The notes beneath the pieces are model-generated. The model saw nothing but the letters and a program-made list of their open reading frames with translations. It had not been told where the DNA came from and searched no databases. Position numbers and translations under genes: made by a program. This document shows positions 56,070 to 64,000 of a stretch of DNA of 64,000 bases, piece by piece. Every line of letters begins with the position of its first letter. The first letter of the stretch is position 1. The DNA is from Pseudomonas fluorescens. Its GTDB lineage: Bacteria > Pseudomonadota > Gammaproteobacteria > Pseudomonadales > Pseudomonadaceae. Where the stretch lies: NCBI RefSeq assembly GCF_002022275.1, contig NZ_MSDF01000013.1:267332-331331 (forward strand), read 5' to 3'.

Positions 56070-56438
56070 TTACAGCACTTCTGGGGCGAGCGAGACGATC
56101 TTCATGAACTTCTCAGTACGAAGTTCACGGGTCACTGGCCCAAAGATACGGGTGCCGATCGGCTCTTGCTTGTTGTTCAGAAGAACAGCAGCGTTGCCAT
56201 CAAAGCGGATAATGGAGCCATCAGCACGACGTACGCCGTGACGAGTGCGGACTACAACAGCAGTCATCACTTGGCCTTTTTTCACTTTACCGCGAGGAAT
56301 TGCTTCCTTCACGGTAACCTTGATGATGTCACCGATACCAGCGTAACGACGATGGGAGCCACCCAGCACCTTGATGCACATAACACGGCGAGCGCCGCTG
56401 TTATCGGCCACATCGAGCATGGATTGAGTCTGAATCAT
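56070..56438 (-). CDS. rplN: 50S ribosomal protein L14
   Basis: The 122-residue protein begins [24 protein letters not shown], invariant in L14, and contacts 16S rRNA at an inter-subunit bridge. As first gene of the classical spc operon it follows rpsQ by 23 bases here, with no separate promoter that I can see. Confidence 0.97.
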   Translation of the reverse strand: MIQTQSMLDVADNSGARRVMCIKVLGGSHRRYAGIGDIIKVTVKEAIPRGKVKKGQVMTAVVVRTRHGVRRADGSIIRFDGNAAVLLNNKQEPIGTRIFGPVTRELRTEKFMKIVSLAPEVL

Positions 56439-56461
56439 ATAATTTCTCCGACCCCTAGTCC

Positions 56462-56728
56462 TTAGACTTCCACAGCGCGTTCGAGAACATCAACCAATGC
56501 CCAAGACTTGGTCTTGGCCAGCGGACGAGTTTCACGAATAGTGACTTTGTCGCCGATGTGGCACTGATTGGTTTCGTCGTGCGCGTGCAGCTTAGTCGAA
56601 CGCTTAACATATTTACCGTAGATCGGGTGCTTAACGCGACGCTCGATCAAAACGGTGATGGTTTTGTCCATCTTGTCGCTGACAACACGGCCAGTCAGCG
56701 TACGGACAGTCTTTTCGGCTTCAGCCAT
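56462..56728 (-). CDS. rpsQ: 30S ribosomal protein S17
   Basis: The 88-residue protein begins [26 protein letters not shown]. The ATG at 56728 is preferred to one two codons upstream because it matches the family start. It binds the 5' domain of 16S rRNA. Confidence 0.96.
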   Translation of the reverse strand: MAEAEKTVRTLTGRVVSDKMDKTITVLIERRVKHPIYGKYVKRSTKLHAHDETNQCHIGDKVTIRETRPLAKTKSWALVDVLERAVEV

Positions 56729-56730
56729 GA

Positions 56731-56922
56731 TCACTTACCTGCCTGCTGGTTAAGCACAGTCTTCACGCGAGCGATGTCACGCTTAACTTGCGAGAGCAGA
56801 TGAGACTGCCCCAACTGGCCAGTTGCTTTCTGCATACGCAGATTGAACTGGTCGCGCAGCAAGCCGAGCAATTGCTCGTTCAGCTGCTGTGCGGATTTTT
56901 CACGAAGTTCATTCGCTTTCAT
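56731..56922 (-). CDS. rpmC: 50S ribosomal protein L29
   Basis: The 63-residue protein begins [19 protein letters not shown] and sits at the tunnel exit. Its ATG (56922-56920) overlaps the first base of the rplP stop (TGATG), giving translational coupling. Confidence 0.96.
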
Positions 56923-57335
56923 CACATCACCGTCCGTTTAACAAAGGAGGTGGCGAGCGGCAGCTTTGCAGCAGCCAGGGCGAAAGCCTCACGCGCCAGC
57001 TCTTCAGTAACACCCTCGATTTCATACAGGACTTTGCCTGGCTGAATCTGGGCAACCCAATATTCCACGTTACCCTTACCTTTACCCATACGAACTTCGA
57101 GGGGCTTTTTGGAGATAGGCTTGTCCGGGAATACACGGATCCAGATCTTGCCGCCACGTTTAACGTGACGGGTCAGTGCACGACGCGCTGACTCGATCTG
57201 ACGAGCGGTGAGACGACCACGAGCTACAGACTTCAGCGCGAACTCGCCGAAGCTGACTTTGCTACCGCGCTGAGCCAGACCACGGTTGTGGCCTGTCATC
57301 TGCTTGCGGAACTTCGTACGCTTAGGTTGCAACAT
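56922..57335 (-). CDS. rplP: 50S ribosomal protein L16
   Basis: The 137-residue protein begins [24 protein letters not shown]. It includes the [19 protein letters not shown] segment, which contacts the A-site tRNA elbow. Confidence 0.97.
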
Positions 57336-57347
57336 TTGGCGTACCCC

Positions 57348-58034
57348 TTACTTAGCAGCTTTTTTACGAGGCGCTGGTGCTTGTGGTTTCAGTTCTTCTT
57401 GGCGACCACCAATTACTTCGCCTTTGAAGATCCAAACCTTTACACCGATCACACCGTAAGTGGTGTGAGCTTCGTAGTTGGCATAGTCGATGTCGGCACG
57501 CAGGGTGTGCAGTGGCACACGACCTTCGCGATACCATTCAGTACGTGCGATTTCAGCACCGCCGAGACGACCGCTCACTTGGATTTTGATGCCTTTGGCA
57601 CCAATGCGCATGGCGTTCTGTACAGCGCGCTTCATAGCGCGACGGAACATTACGCGACGCTCCAGCTGCTGAGCTACGCTCTGCGCAACCAGCATACCGT
57701 CGAGCTCCGGCTTGCGGATCTCTTCGATATTGATGTGCACAGGCACACCCATTTGCTTGGTCAGGTCCTGACGCAGTTTCTCAACATCTTCACCTTTCTT
57801 CCCGATAACGATACCTGGACGAGCGGTGTGGATGGTGATACGTGCAGTTTGCGCCGGACGATGGATATCGATACGGCTTACGGACGCGCTTTTTAGTTTG
57901 TCTTGGAGATACTCACGCACCTTCAGATCAGCGAACAAATAGTCCGCATAAGTCCGACCGTCTGCGTACCAGACGGAGGTGTGCTCCTTGACGATTCCCA
58001 GGCGAATGCCAATGGGATGTACTTTCTGACCCAT
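57348..58034 (-). CDS. rpsC: 30S ribosomal protein S3
   Basis: From ATG 58034 ([14 protein letters not shown]) the product is 228 residues; an upstream in-frame extension of 28 residues lies over rplV and is spurious. It has a KH domain ([18 protein letters not shown]) and helps form the mRNA entry channel. Confidence 0.97.
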
Positions 58035-58047
58035 CTCTTCGACTCCG

Positions 58048-58380
58048 TTACTTGTCAGCAACCTTGACAGTGATATGGCAAGACCGCTTGACGATGCGAT
58101 CAGCACGGCCTTTGGCACGTGGCATGATGCGCTTCAGCGAACGCCCTTCGTTGACGAAAACGGTGCTGACCTTCAGGTCATCAACGTCTGCGCCTTCGTT
58201 ATGCTCGGCGTTGGCTACGGCCGACTCCAGCACTTTCTTCATGATCTCGGCGGCTTTCTTACTGCTGAAAGCCAACAAGTTGAGCGCTTCGCCCACCTTC
58301 TTCCCGCGGATCTGGTCGGCGACCAAGCGGGCTTTCTGGGCGGAGATTCGAGCGCCCGACAACTTAGCGGCTACTTCCAT
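58048..58380 (-). CDS. rplV: 50S ribosomal protein L22
   Basis: The 110-residue protein has the long hairpin segment [18 protein letters not shown] that lines the exit tunnel and is a macrolide-resistance site in other species. Confidence 0.97.
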
Positions 58381-58391
58381 TTCCTAACCCC

Positions 58392-58667
58392 TTAACGCTT
58401 GGCTTTCTTGTCTGCCACGTGCCCACGATAAGTGCGGGTACCGGCAAACTCGCCCAGTTTGTGGCCGACCATGTCTTCGTTAACGAGAACTGGGACGTGT
58501 TGACGACCGTTGTGTACTGCGATGGTCAGACCGACCATTTGTGGCAGGATCATCGAACGACGCGACCAGGTTTTCACCGGTTTGCGATCGTTCTTTTCCG
58601 CCGCCACTTCGATCTTCTTCAGTAGGTGAAGATCAATAAAAGGACCTTTTTTCAGAGAACGTGGCAC
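58392..58667 (-). CDS. rpsS: 30S ribosomal protein S19
   Basis: The 91-residue protein begins [20 protein letters not shown] and ends in [15 protein letters not shown]. It sits in the 30S head with S13. Confidence 0.97.
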   Translation of the reverse strand: MPRSLKKGPFIDLHLLKKIEVAAEKNDRKPVKTWSRRSMILPQMVGLTIAVHNGRQHVPVLVNEDMVGHKLGEFAGTRTYRGHVADKKAKR

Positions 58668-58683
58668 TGTCGTATCCCTCTAT

Positions 58684-59508
58684 TTACTTGCGACGACGGA
58701 CGATCATTTTGTCGGTACGCTTATTACCACGAGTCTTCGCGCCCTTAGTCGGGAAGCCCCATGGCGATACCGGATGACGACCACCAGAGGTACGACCTTC
58801 ACCACCACCGTGTGGGTGGTCAACCGGGTTCATGGCAACACCACGAACGGTTGGGCGAACGCCACGCCAGCGTTTGGCACCAGCTTTACCCAGCGAACGC
58901 AGGCTGTGCTCGGAGTTCGAGACTTCACCCAGGGTCGCGCGGCATTCAGCCAGCACTTTACGCATCTCACCAGAACGCAGACGCAGGGTCACGTAGACAC
59001 CTTCACGAGCGATCAGCTGAGCCGAAGCACCAGCGGAACGAGCGATTTGCGCGCCTTTACCTGGCTTCAATTCGATGCCGTGTACGGTGCTACCAACTGG
59101 AATGTTACGCAGTTGCAGAGCGTTGCCCGGCTTGATCGGTGCCAGAGCACCTGCGATCAGCTGGTCGCCAGCACTCACGCCTTTAGGGGCGATGATGTAG
59201 CGACGCTCGCCATCTGCGTACAGCAGCAGAGCGATGTGAGCAGTACGGTTTGGATCGTATTCGATACGCTCGACAGTGGCAGCGATGCCATCTTTGTCGT
59301 TGCGACGGAAGTCGACCAGACGATAATGCTGCTTATGGCCACCACCGATGTGACGAGTGGTAATACGACCATTGTTGTTACGACCACCAGTCTTCGATTT
59401 TTTCTCGAGCAGCGGTGCGTGAGGAGCGCCTTTATGCAGCTCCTGGTTGACCACCTTGACCACAAAACGGCGGCCAGGGGAAGTCGGTTTGCATTTAACG
59501 ATTGCCAT
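58684..59508 (-). CDS. rplB: 50S ribosomal protein L2
   Basis: The 274-residue protein begins [19 protein letters not shown]. It contains the essential [14 protein letters not shown] motif near residues 220-235, close to the peptidyl-transferase centre. Confidence 0.98.
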   Translation of the reverse strand: MAIVKCKPTSPGRRFVVKVVNQELHKGAPHAPLLEKKSKTGGRNNNGRITTRHIGGGHKQHYRLVDFRRNDKDGIAATVERIEYDPNRTAHIALLLYADGERRYIIAPKGVSAGDQLIAGALAPIKPGNALQLRNIPVGSTVHGIELKPGKGAQIARSAGASAQLIAREGVYVTLRLRSGEMRKVLAECRATLGEVSNSEHSLRSLGKAGAKRWRGVRPTVRGVAMNPVDHPHGGGEGRTSGGRHPVSPWGFPTKGAKTRGNKRTDKMIVRRRK

Positions 59509-59522
59509 GATGCACCCCTTCC

Positions 59523-59822
59523 TTACTCAGCACTGCTGCTGAAATCGAGATCTTGGCCTGGCTGAAGGGAGATAACTGCCTTCTTCCAGTCATTACGCTT
59601 GCCCAGACCGCGAGCAGTGCGCTTGCTCTTACCCAGAACATTCAGGGTAGTAACACGCTCTACTTTCACGCTGAACAGGCTTTCGACGGCCTTCTTGATT
59701 TCCAGCTTGGTTGCGTCAGTTGCAACCTTGAAAACGAACTGGCCTTTCTTGTCAGCCAGAACCGTAGCCTTTTCGGAAACGTGCGGGCCAAGCAGAACTT
59801 TAAATACGCGTTCCTGGTTCAT
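59523..59822 (-). CDS. rplW: 50S ribosomal protein L23
   Basis: The 99-residue protein begins [20 protein letters not shown] and is the docking site for trigger factor and SRP at the exit tunnel. Its start overlaps the rplD stop by four bases. Confidence 0.97.
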
Positions 59823-60421
59823 CCCAGCAGCTCCTCGAATTTCTTCACGGCCGACACGGTGATCAACACCTTGTCGTATGCGATCAGACTAACTGGATCG
59901 GAACCTTGCACGTCACGTACATCAACGTGTGGCAGGTTGCGAGCAGCCAGGTACAGGTTCTGATCAACAGCTTCAGACACGATCAAAACGTCGGTCAGGC
60001 TCATGTTGTTCAGTTTGCCCAGCAGATCTTTGGTTTTTGGACTTTCAACAGCGAAGTCTTGAACCACGACCAGACGGTCAGTACGCACGAGTTCAGCAAG
60101 GATGGAGCGCAGAGCTGCGCGGTACATCTTCTTGTTGAGCTTCTGCGAGTGATCCTGTGGACGAGCTGCGAAAGTGGTACCACCGCCACGCCAGATAGGG
60201 CTACGGATAGTACCGGCACGCGCACGGCCAGTACCTTTCTGACGCCAAGGGCGCTTACCGCCACCACGAACGTCGGAACGGGTCTTTTGCTGCTTGCTAC
60301 CTTGACGGCCGCCGGCCATGTAGGCCACGACTGCTTGGTGAACCAGCGTCTCGTTGAACTCGCCGCCAAACGTCAGTTCGGAAACTTCGATCGCTTGAGC
60401 GTCATTTACATTTAATTGCAT
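59819..60421 (-). CDS. rplD: 50S ribosomal protein L4
   Basis: The 200-residue protein has the tunnel loop [28 protein letters not shown]. In E. coli, L4 also represses the S10 operon by acting on its leader; the rpsJ leader here is too short to judge. Confidence 0.97.
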
Positions 60422-60433
60422 GTCAGCTTCCCC

Positions 60434-61069
60434 TTAACCGCGAGCCTTGGCCGCTGGACGTACAACCAGGTTGCCGCCAGTAGCGCCAGGAACAGCACCC
60501 TTGACCAACAACAGATTGCGTTCAGCGTCGACGCGCACTACTTCGAGGGACTGCACGGTCACGCGCTCAGCGCCCATATGACCGGACATTTTTTTGCCCT
60601 TGAATACACGACCAGGAGTCTGGCACTGGCCAATAGAGCCCGGGACGCGGTGGGAGACGGAGTTACCGTGAGTGTTGTCTTGGCCACGGAAATTCCAACG
60701 CTTGATCGTACCCTGAAAGCCTTTACCCTTGGACTGACCGGTTACATCAACCAGTTGACCAGCGGCGAAGATTTCAGCGTTGATCAGATCGCCAGCCTGG
60801 TAGTCGCCGTCTTCGAGACGGAACTCCATAACAGTGCGACCCGCTGCAACGTTTGCTTTAGCGAAGTGACCTGCTTGAGCAGCAGTCACGCGCGAAGCAC
60901 GACGCTCGCCGACAGTGACTTGCACTGCACGATAGCCATCGGTCTCTTCAGTTTTGAACTGGGTGACGCGATTCGGTTCGATCTCAATGACCGTGACCGG
61001 AATGGAGACACCTTCTTCGGTGAAAATACGGGTCATACCGCATTTACGACCGACTACACCAATAGTCAT
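60434..61069 (-). CDS. rplC: 50S ribosomal protein L3
   Basis: From ATG 61069 ([16 protein letters not shown]) the product is 211 residues. The conserved [21 protein letters not shown] loop reaches the peptidyl-transferase centre, and its Gln is methylated in E. coli. It follows rpsJ after an 81-base gap that holds no gene. Confidence 0.97.
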   Translation of the reverse strand: MTIGVVGRKCGMTRIFTEEGVSIPVTVIEIEPNRVTQFKTEETDGYRAVQVTVGERRASRVTAAQAGHFAKANVAAGRTVMEFRLEDGDYQAGDLINAEIFAAGQLVDVTGQSKGKGFQGTIKRWNFRGQDNTHGNSVSHRVPGSIGQCQTPGRVFKGKKMSGHMGAERVTVQSLEVVRVDAERNLLLVKGAVPGATGGNLVVRPAAKARG

Positions 61070-61150
61070 GTTGTAAACCTCATGAGTGTACGGGGCTTTC
61101 ACCCGCTATGGCCGCCCATTTCAGAGCGTTACACGACTAAGACCCAAGTC

Positions 61151-61462
61151 TTAGCCGAGGCTGATCTGTACTTCCACACCGGCCGCCAGATCGAGCTTCA
61201 TAAGTGCATCAACGGTTTTATCCGTTGGCTGGACGATGTCCAGTACGCGCTTATGAGTACGGATCTCGTACTGGTCACGCGCGTCTTTGTTGACGTGCGG
61301 GGAGACCAGAACGGTGAACCGCTCTTTACGGGTAGGCAGTGGAATTGGACCACGCACTTGAGCACCAGTACGTTTCGCGGTTTCCACGATTTCCTGGGTG
61401 GATTGGTCGATCAGGCGATGGTCAAAAGCCTTCAACCTGATACGGATTTGCTGATTTTGCAT
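61151..61462 (-). CDS. rpsJ: 30S ribosomal protein S10 (NusE)
   Basis: The 103-residue protein begins [19 protein letters not shown]. It is both a 30S head protein and the NusB partner in antitermination (nusB lies at 1.3-1.8 kb). It is the first gene of the S10 operon, with its own promoter 63-91 bases upstream. Confidence 0.97.
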
Positions 61463-61524
61463 TGGATTTCAGACTCCGGCTGCTATTCCCAGCGAGCGCA
61501 ATACGCCCGTTAAAAGGAGGCGCA

Positions 61525-61553
61525 ATTCTATAGACGCCCCAGATAGGTGTCAA
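61525..61553 (-). promoter_or_regulatory. S10 operon promoter
   Basis: On the minus strand TTGACA (61553-61548), 17 bases, then TAGAAT (61530-61525). This is a near-consensus sigma70 promoter placed right after the tuf terminator. Confidence 0.82.
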
Positions 61554-61559
61554 CCCAAT

Positions 61560-61588
61560 AAAAAAGGCCCCCGCTAAGCGGGGGCCTT
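61560..61588 (-). terminator. Terminator of tuf
   Basis: AAGGCCCCCGC (61564-61574), loop TAA, and GCGGGGGCCTT (61578-61588) form an 11-base stem. On the minus strand TTTTTT follows. Confidence 0.93.
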
Positions 61589-61620
61589 CTCAAAACATTG
61601 AGCCATCTCGAAAGAGATAA

Positions 61621-62814
61621 TTACTCGATGATTTTAGCTACAACGCCAGCACCAACGGTACGGCCGCCTTCACGGATAGCGAAGCGCAGACCGTCTTCCA
61701 TAGCGATGGTTTTGATCAGGGTGACAACCATTTTGATGTTGTCGCCTGGCATTACCATTTCTACGCCTTCCGGCAGTTCGCAGTTACCGGTTACGTCGGT
61801 AGTACGGAAGTAGAACTGTGGACGGTAGCCTTTGAAGAACGGAGTGTGACGACCGCCTTCTTCTTTGCTCAGCACGTACACTTCAGCTTCGAACTTGGTG
61901 TGCGGCTTAACCGAACCTGGCTTAACCAGAACCTGGCCACGCTCAACGTCGTCACGCTTGGTACCACGCAGCAGAACGCCGCAGTTCTCGCCAGCACGAC
62001 CTTCGTCGAGCAGCTTACGGAACATTTCAACACCGGTGCAGGTGGTGACGGTAGTGTCACGCAGACCAACGATTTCCAGTGGATCTTGAACCTTAACGAT
62101 ACCGCGCTCGATACGACCAGTCACAACAGTACCGCGACCGGAGATCGAGAATACGTCTTCGATTGGCATCAGGAACGGCTTGTCGATAACGCGCACTGGA
62201 TCTGGAATGTAGCTGTCCAGAGTCTCAACCAGTTTCTTAACGGACGTGGTGCCCATTTCGTTGTCGTCTTTGCCTTCCAGAGCCATACGAGCAGAACCGA
62301 TGATGATCGGAGTGTCGTCGCCTGGGAAGTCGTAAGTGCTCAGCAGATCGCGCACTTCCATCTCAACAAGTTCCAGCAGCTCAGCGTCGTCTACCAGGTC
62401 AGCCTTGTTCAGGTAAACCACGATGTACGGAACGCCAACCTGACGGGACAGCAGGATGTGCTCACGGGTTTGTGGCATCGGACCATCAGCGGCCGAACAA
62501 ACCAGGATAGCGCCGTCCATTTGAGCAGCACCGGTGATCATGTTCTTCACATAGTCAGCGTGACCTGGGCAGTCAACGTGAGCGTAGTGACGGATCAGCG
62601 AGTTGTATTCAACGTGAGCGGTGTTGATGGTGATACCACGAGCTTTTTCTTCTGGCGCGCTGTCGATCTTGTCGAAGTCAACGATAGCCGAACCGAAAAT
62701 CTCGGAGCAAACACGAGTCAGAGCAGCAGTCAGCGTAGTTTTACCGTGGTCAACGTGACCGATGGTGCCAACGTTGACGTGCGGTAGGGAACGATCAAAT
62801 TTTTCTTTAGCCAC
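61621..62814 (-). CDS. tuf: Elongation factor Tu
   Basis: The 397-residue GTPase delivers aminoacyl-tRNA to the ribosome. G1 GHVDHGKT (19-26), [11 protein letters not shown] (G3 switch II) and NKADLVDD (G4) are intact, followed by two beta-barrel domains. It follows fusA by 30 bases and is closed by a terminator. Confidence 0.98.
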   Translation of the reverse strand: MAKEKFDRSLPHVNVGTIGHVDHGKTTLTAALTRVCSEIFGSAIVDFDKIDSAPEEKARGITINTAHVEYNSLIRHYAHVDCPGHADYVKNMITGAAQMDGAILVCSAADGPMPQTREHILLSRQVGVPYIVVYLNKADLVDDAELLELVEMEVRDLLSTYDFPGDDTPIIIGSARMALEGKDDNEMGTTSVKKLVETLDSYIPDPVRVIDKPFLMPIEDVFSISGRGTVVTGRIERGIVKVQDPLEIVGLRDTTVTTCTGVEMFRKLLDEGRAGENCGVLLRGTKRDDVERGQVLVKPGSVKPHTKFEAEVYVLSKEEGGRHTPFFKGYRPQFYFRTTDVTGNCELPEGVEMVMPGDNIKMVVTLIKTIAMEDGLRFAIREGGRTVGAGVVAKIIE

Positions 62815-62844
62815 GACAATTAACTCCTTGCCTAAAGGACTGAA

Positions 62845-64000
62845 TCAGCCTTGTTTTTTGGATACAGTTTCAGCGATGTGCGCCGGAGCTGTGTTGTATT
62901 TTTTGAATTCCATAGAGTAGCTTGCGCGACCCTGGGACATGGAGCGAACGTCGGTCGCATAACCGAACATCTCACCCAACGGAACCTCGGCGCGAATCAC
63001 TTTGCCGGAAACCGTGTCTTCCATACCCAAGATCATGCCGCGACGACGGTTAAGGTCGCCCATGACATCACCCATATAGTCTTCAGGTGTAACAACTTCT
63101 ACCGCCATGATTGGCTCAAGCAACTCACCACCGCCCTTCTGGGCCAGTTGCTTGGTTGCCATGGAAGCAGCCACCTTAAACGCCATCTCGTTGGAGTCGA
63201 CGTCGTGGTAAGAACCGTCAAAAACGGTTGCTTTCAGGCCGATCAGCGGATAGCCGGCAACAACACCGTTCTTCATCTGCTCTTCGATACCCTTCTGGAT
63301 AGCAGGGATGTATTCCTTAGGAACAACACCACCTACTACTTCGTTCACGAATTGCAGACCTTCCTGACCTTCGTCAGCAGGAGCAAAACGGATCCAGCAG
63401 TGACCGAACTGACCACGACCGCCGGACTGACGAACGAACTTGCCTTCGATTTCACAGTTCTTCGTGATGCGCTCACGATAGGAAACCTGAGGCTTACCGA
63501 TGTTGGCTTCGACGTTGAACTCACGGCGCATCCGGTCAACCAGGATGTCCAGGTGAAGCTCGCCCATGCCGGAGATGATCGTTTGACCAGTCTCTTCATC
63601 AGTCTTGACGCGGAAAGATGGATCTTCCTGAGCAAGTTTGCCCAGAGCGATACCCATTTTTTCCTGGTCATCCTTGGTCTTAGGCTCTACGGCAACCGAA
63701 ATAACCGGCTCCGGGAAGTCCATGCGAACCAGGATGATTGGCTTGTCAGCGTTGCACAAGGTTTCACCAGTGGTGACGTCCTTCATGCCGATCAAGGCCG
63801 CGATGTCACCAGCGCGTACTTCCTTGATCTCTTCGCGGGCGTTTGCGTGCATTTGCACCATACGACCCACGCGCTCTTTCTTGCCTTTAACCGAGTTGAT
63901 CACGCCGTCGCCGGAGTTCAACACGCCCGAGTAAACGCGGACGAAGGTCAAGGTACCCACGAATGGGTCAGTGGCAATTTTAAATGCCAGAGCAGAGAAC
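62845..64000 (-). CDS. fusA: Elongation factor G, C-terminal part
   Basis: The frame enters from the right window edge (reading [19 protein letters not shown]) and ends at 62845, giving about 384 residues of EF-G domains II-V. Landmarks are [28 protein letters not shown] and [14 protein letters not shown]. The internal GTG near 63960 is not the true start. EF-G drives translocation and ribosome recycling. Confidence 0.97.
   Translation of the reverse strand, partial: FSALAFKIATDPFVGTLTFVRVYSGVLNSGDGVINSVKGKKERVGRMVQMHANAREEIKEVRAGDIAALIGMKDVTTGETLCNADKPIILVRMDFPEPVISVAVEPKTKDDQEKMGIALGKLAQEDPSFRVKTDEETGQTIISGMGELHLDILVDRMRREFNVEANIGKPQVSYRERITKNCEIEGKFVRQSGGRGQFGHCWIRFAPADEGQEGLQFVNEVVGGVVPKEYIPAIQKGIEEQMKNGVVAGYPLIGLKATVFDGSYHDVDSNEMAFKVAASMATKQLAQKGGGELLEPIMAVEVVTPEDYMGDVMGDLNRRRGMILGMEDTVSGKVIRAEVPLGEMFGYATDVRSMSQGRASYSMEFKKYNTAPAHIAETVSKKQG

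Overview
This window is chromosomal DNA from a Pseudomonas, most likely of the P. fluorescens group. The evidence is the high-GC coding style, the abundant REP-type repeats built on the core GTGGGAG...GGCTTGCC, and the gene order ssb / MFS transporter / uvrA / bfr-ftnA / katA / rplQ-rpoA, which matches my memory of the P. aeruginosa arrangement. I saw no tRNA, rRNA, CRISPR array, insertion sequence or prophage. No gene-free stretch exceeds 300 bases; the longest are described as features or findings.

Left part (1-13.9 kb). A minus-strand riboflavin/housekeeping operon runs nrdR-ribD-ribE-ribBA(X)-ribH-nusB-thiL, followed by the start of a periplasmic solute-binding protein cut by the window edge. 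A YbaY-like lipoprotein and a methyltransferase read the other way. A single-gene Abi_2/AbiF-type HEPN module follows, with a structured, terminator-ended leader that may be a non-coding antitoxin RNA. Next are a thioredoxin/CnoX-like chaperone, a zinc-type operon (His-rich DUF2796 protein, ABC ATPase, FtsX-like permease, DUF3299 protein) behind a palindromic operator candidate, and an OmpW porin.

Accessory middle (14-40.4 kb). A tightly overlapping five-gene minus-strand operon encodes a DUF2917-like protein, a membrane-anchored nucleotidylyltransferase fusion, a GNAT, a secreted M20 peptidase and a cysteine hydrolase. It diverges from a LysR regulator, and a DUF6671 gene lies beyond. This set looks like an uncharacterised metabolic system. 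After an RmlD-like protein and the large helicase Lhr come an MscS-type channel and a three-gene envelope cluster (OmpA lipoprotein, multi-TM protein, VWA-like secreted protein). The ybhP-clsB-ybhN phospholipid operon and a run of small enzymes and regulators complete the region: hydrolase, DUF3182, GlxA-type regulator, isochorismatase-like hydrolase, Tam methyltransferase and a LysR.

Right part (40.4-64 kb). ssb and an MFS gene diverge from uvrA, which has an SOS-box-like sequence. Then come a ferritin of the FtnA/BfrA type, catalase, and the alpha, spc and S10 ribosomal operons from rplQ back to rpsJ, followed by tuf and a partial fusA. Strong sigma70-like promoters can be read for the S10 and alpha operons. 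An unusual 208-base gap with a hairpin and a promoter-like sequence separates rpsN from rpsH. The whole ribosomal block is on the minus strand.
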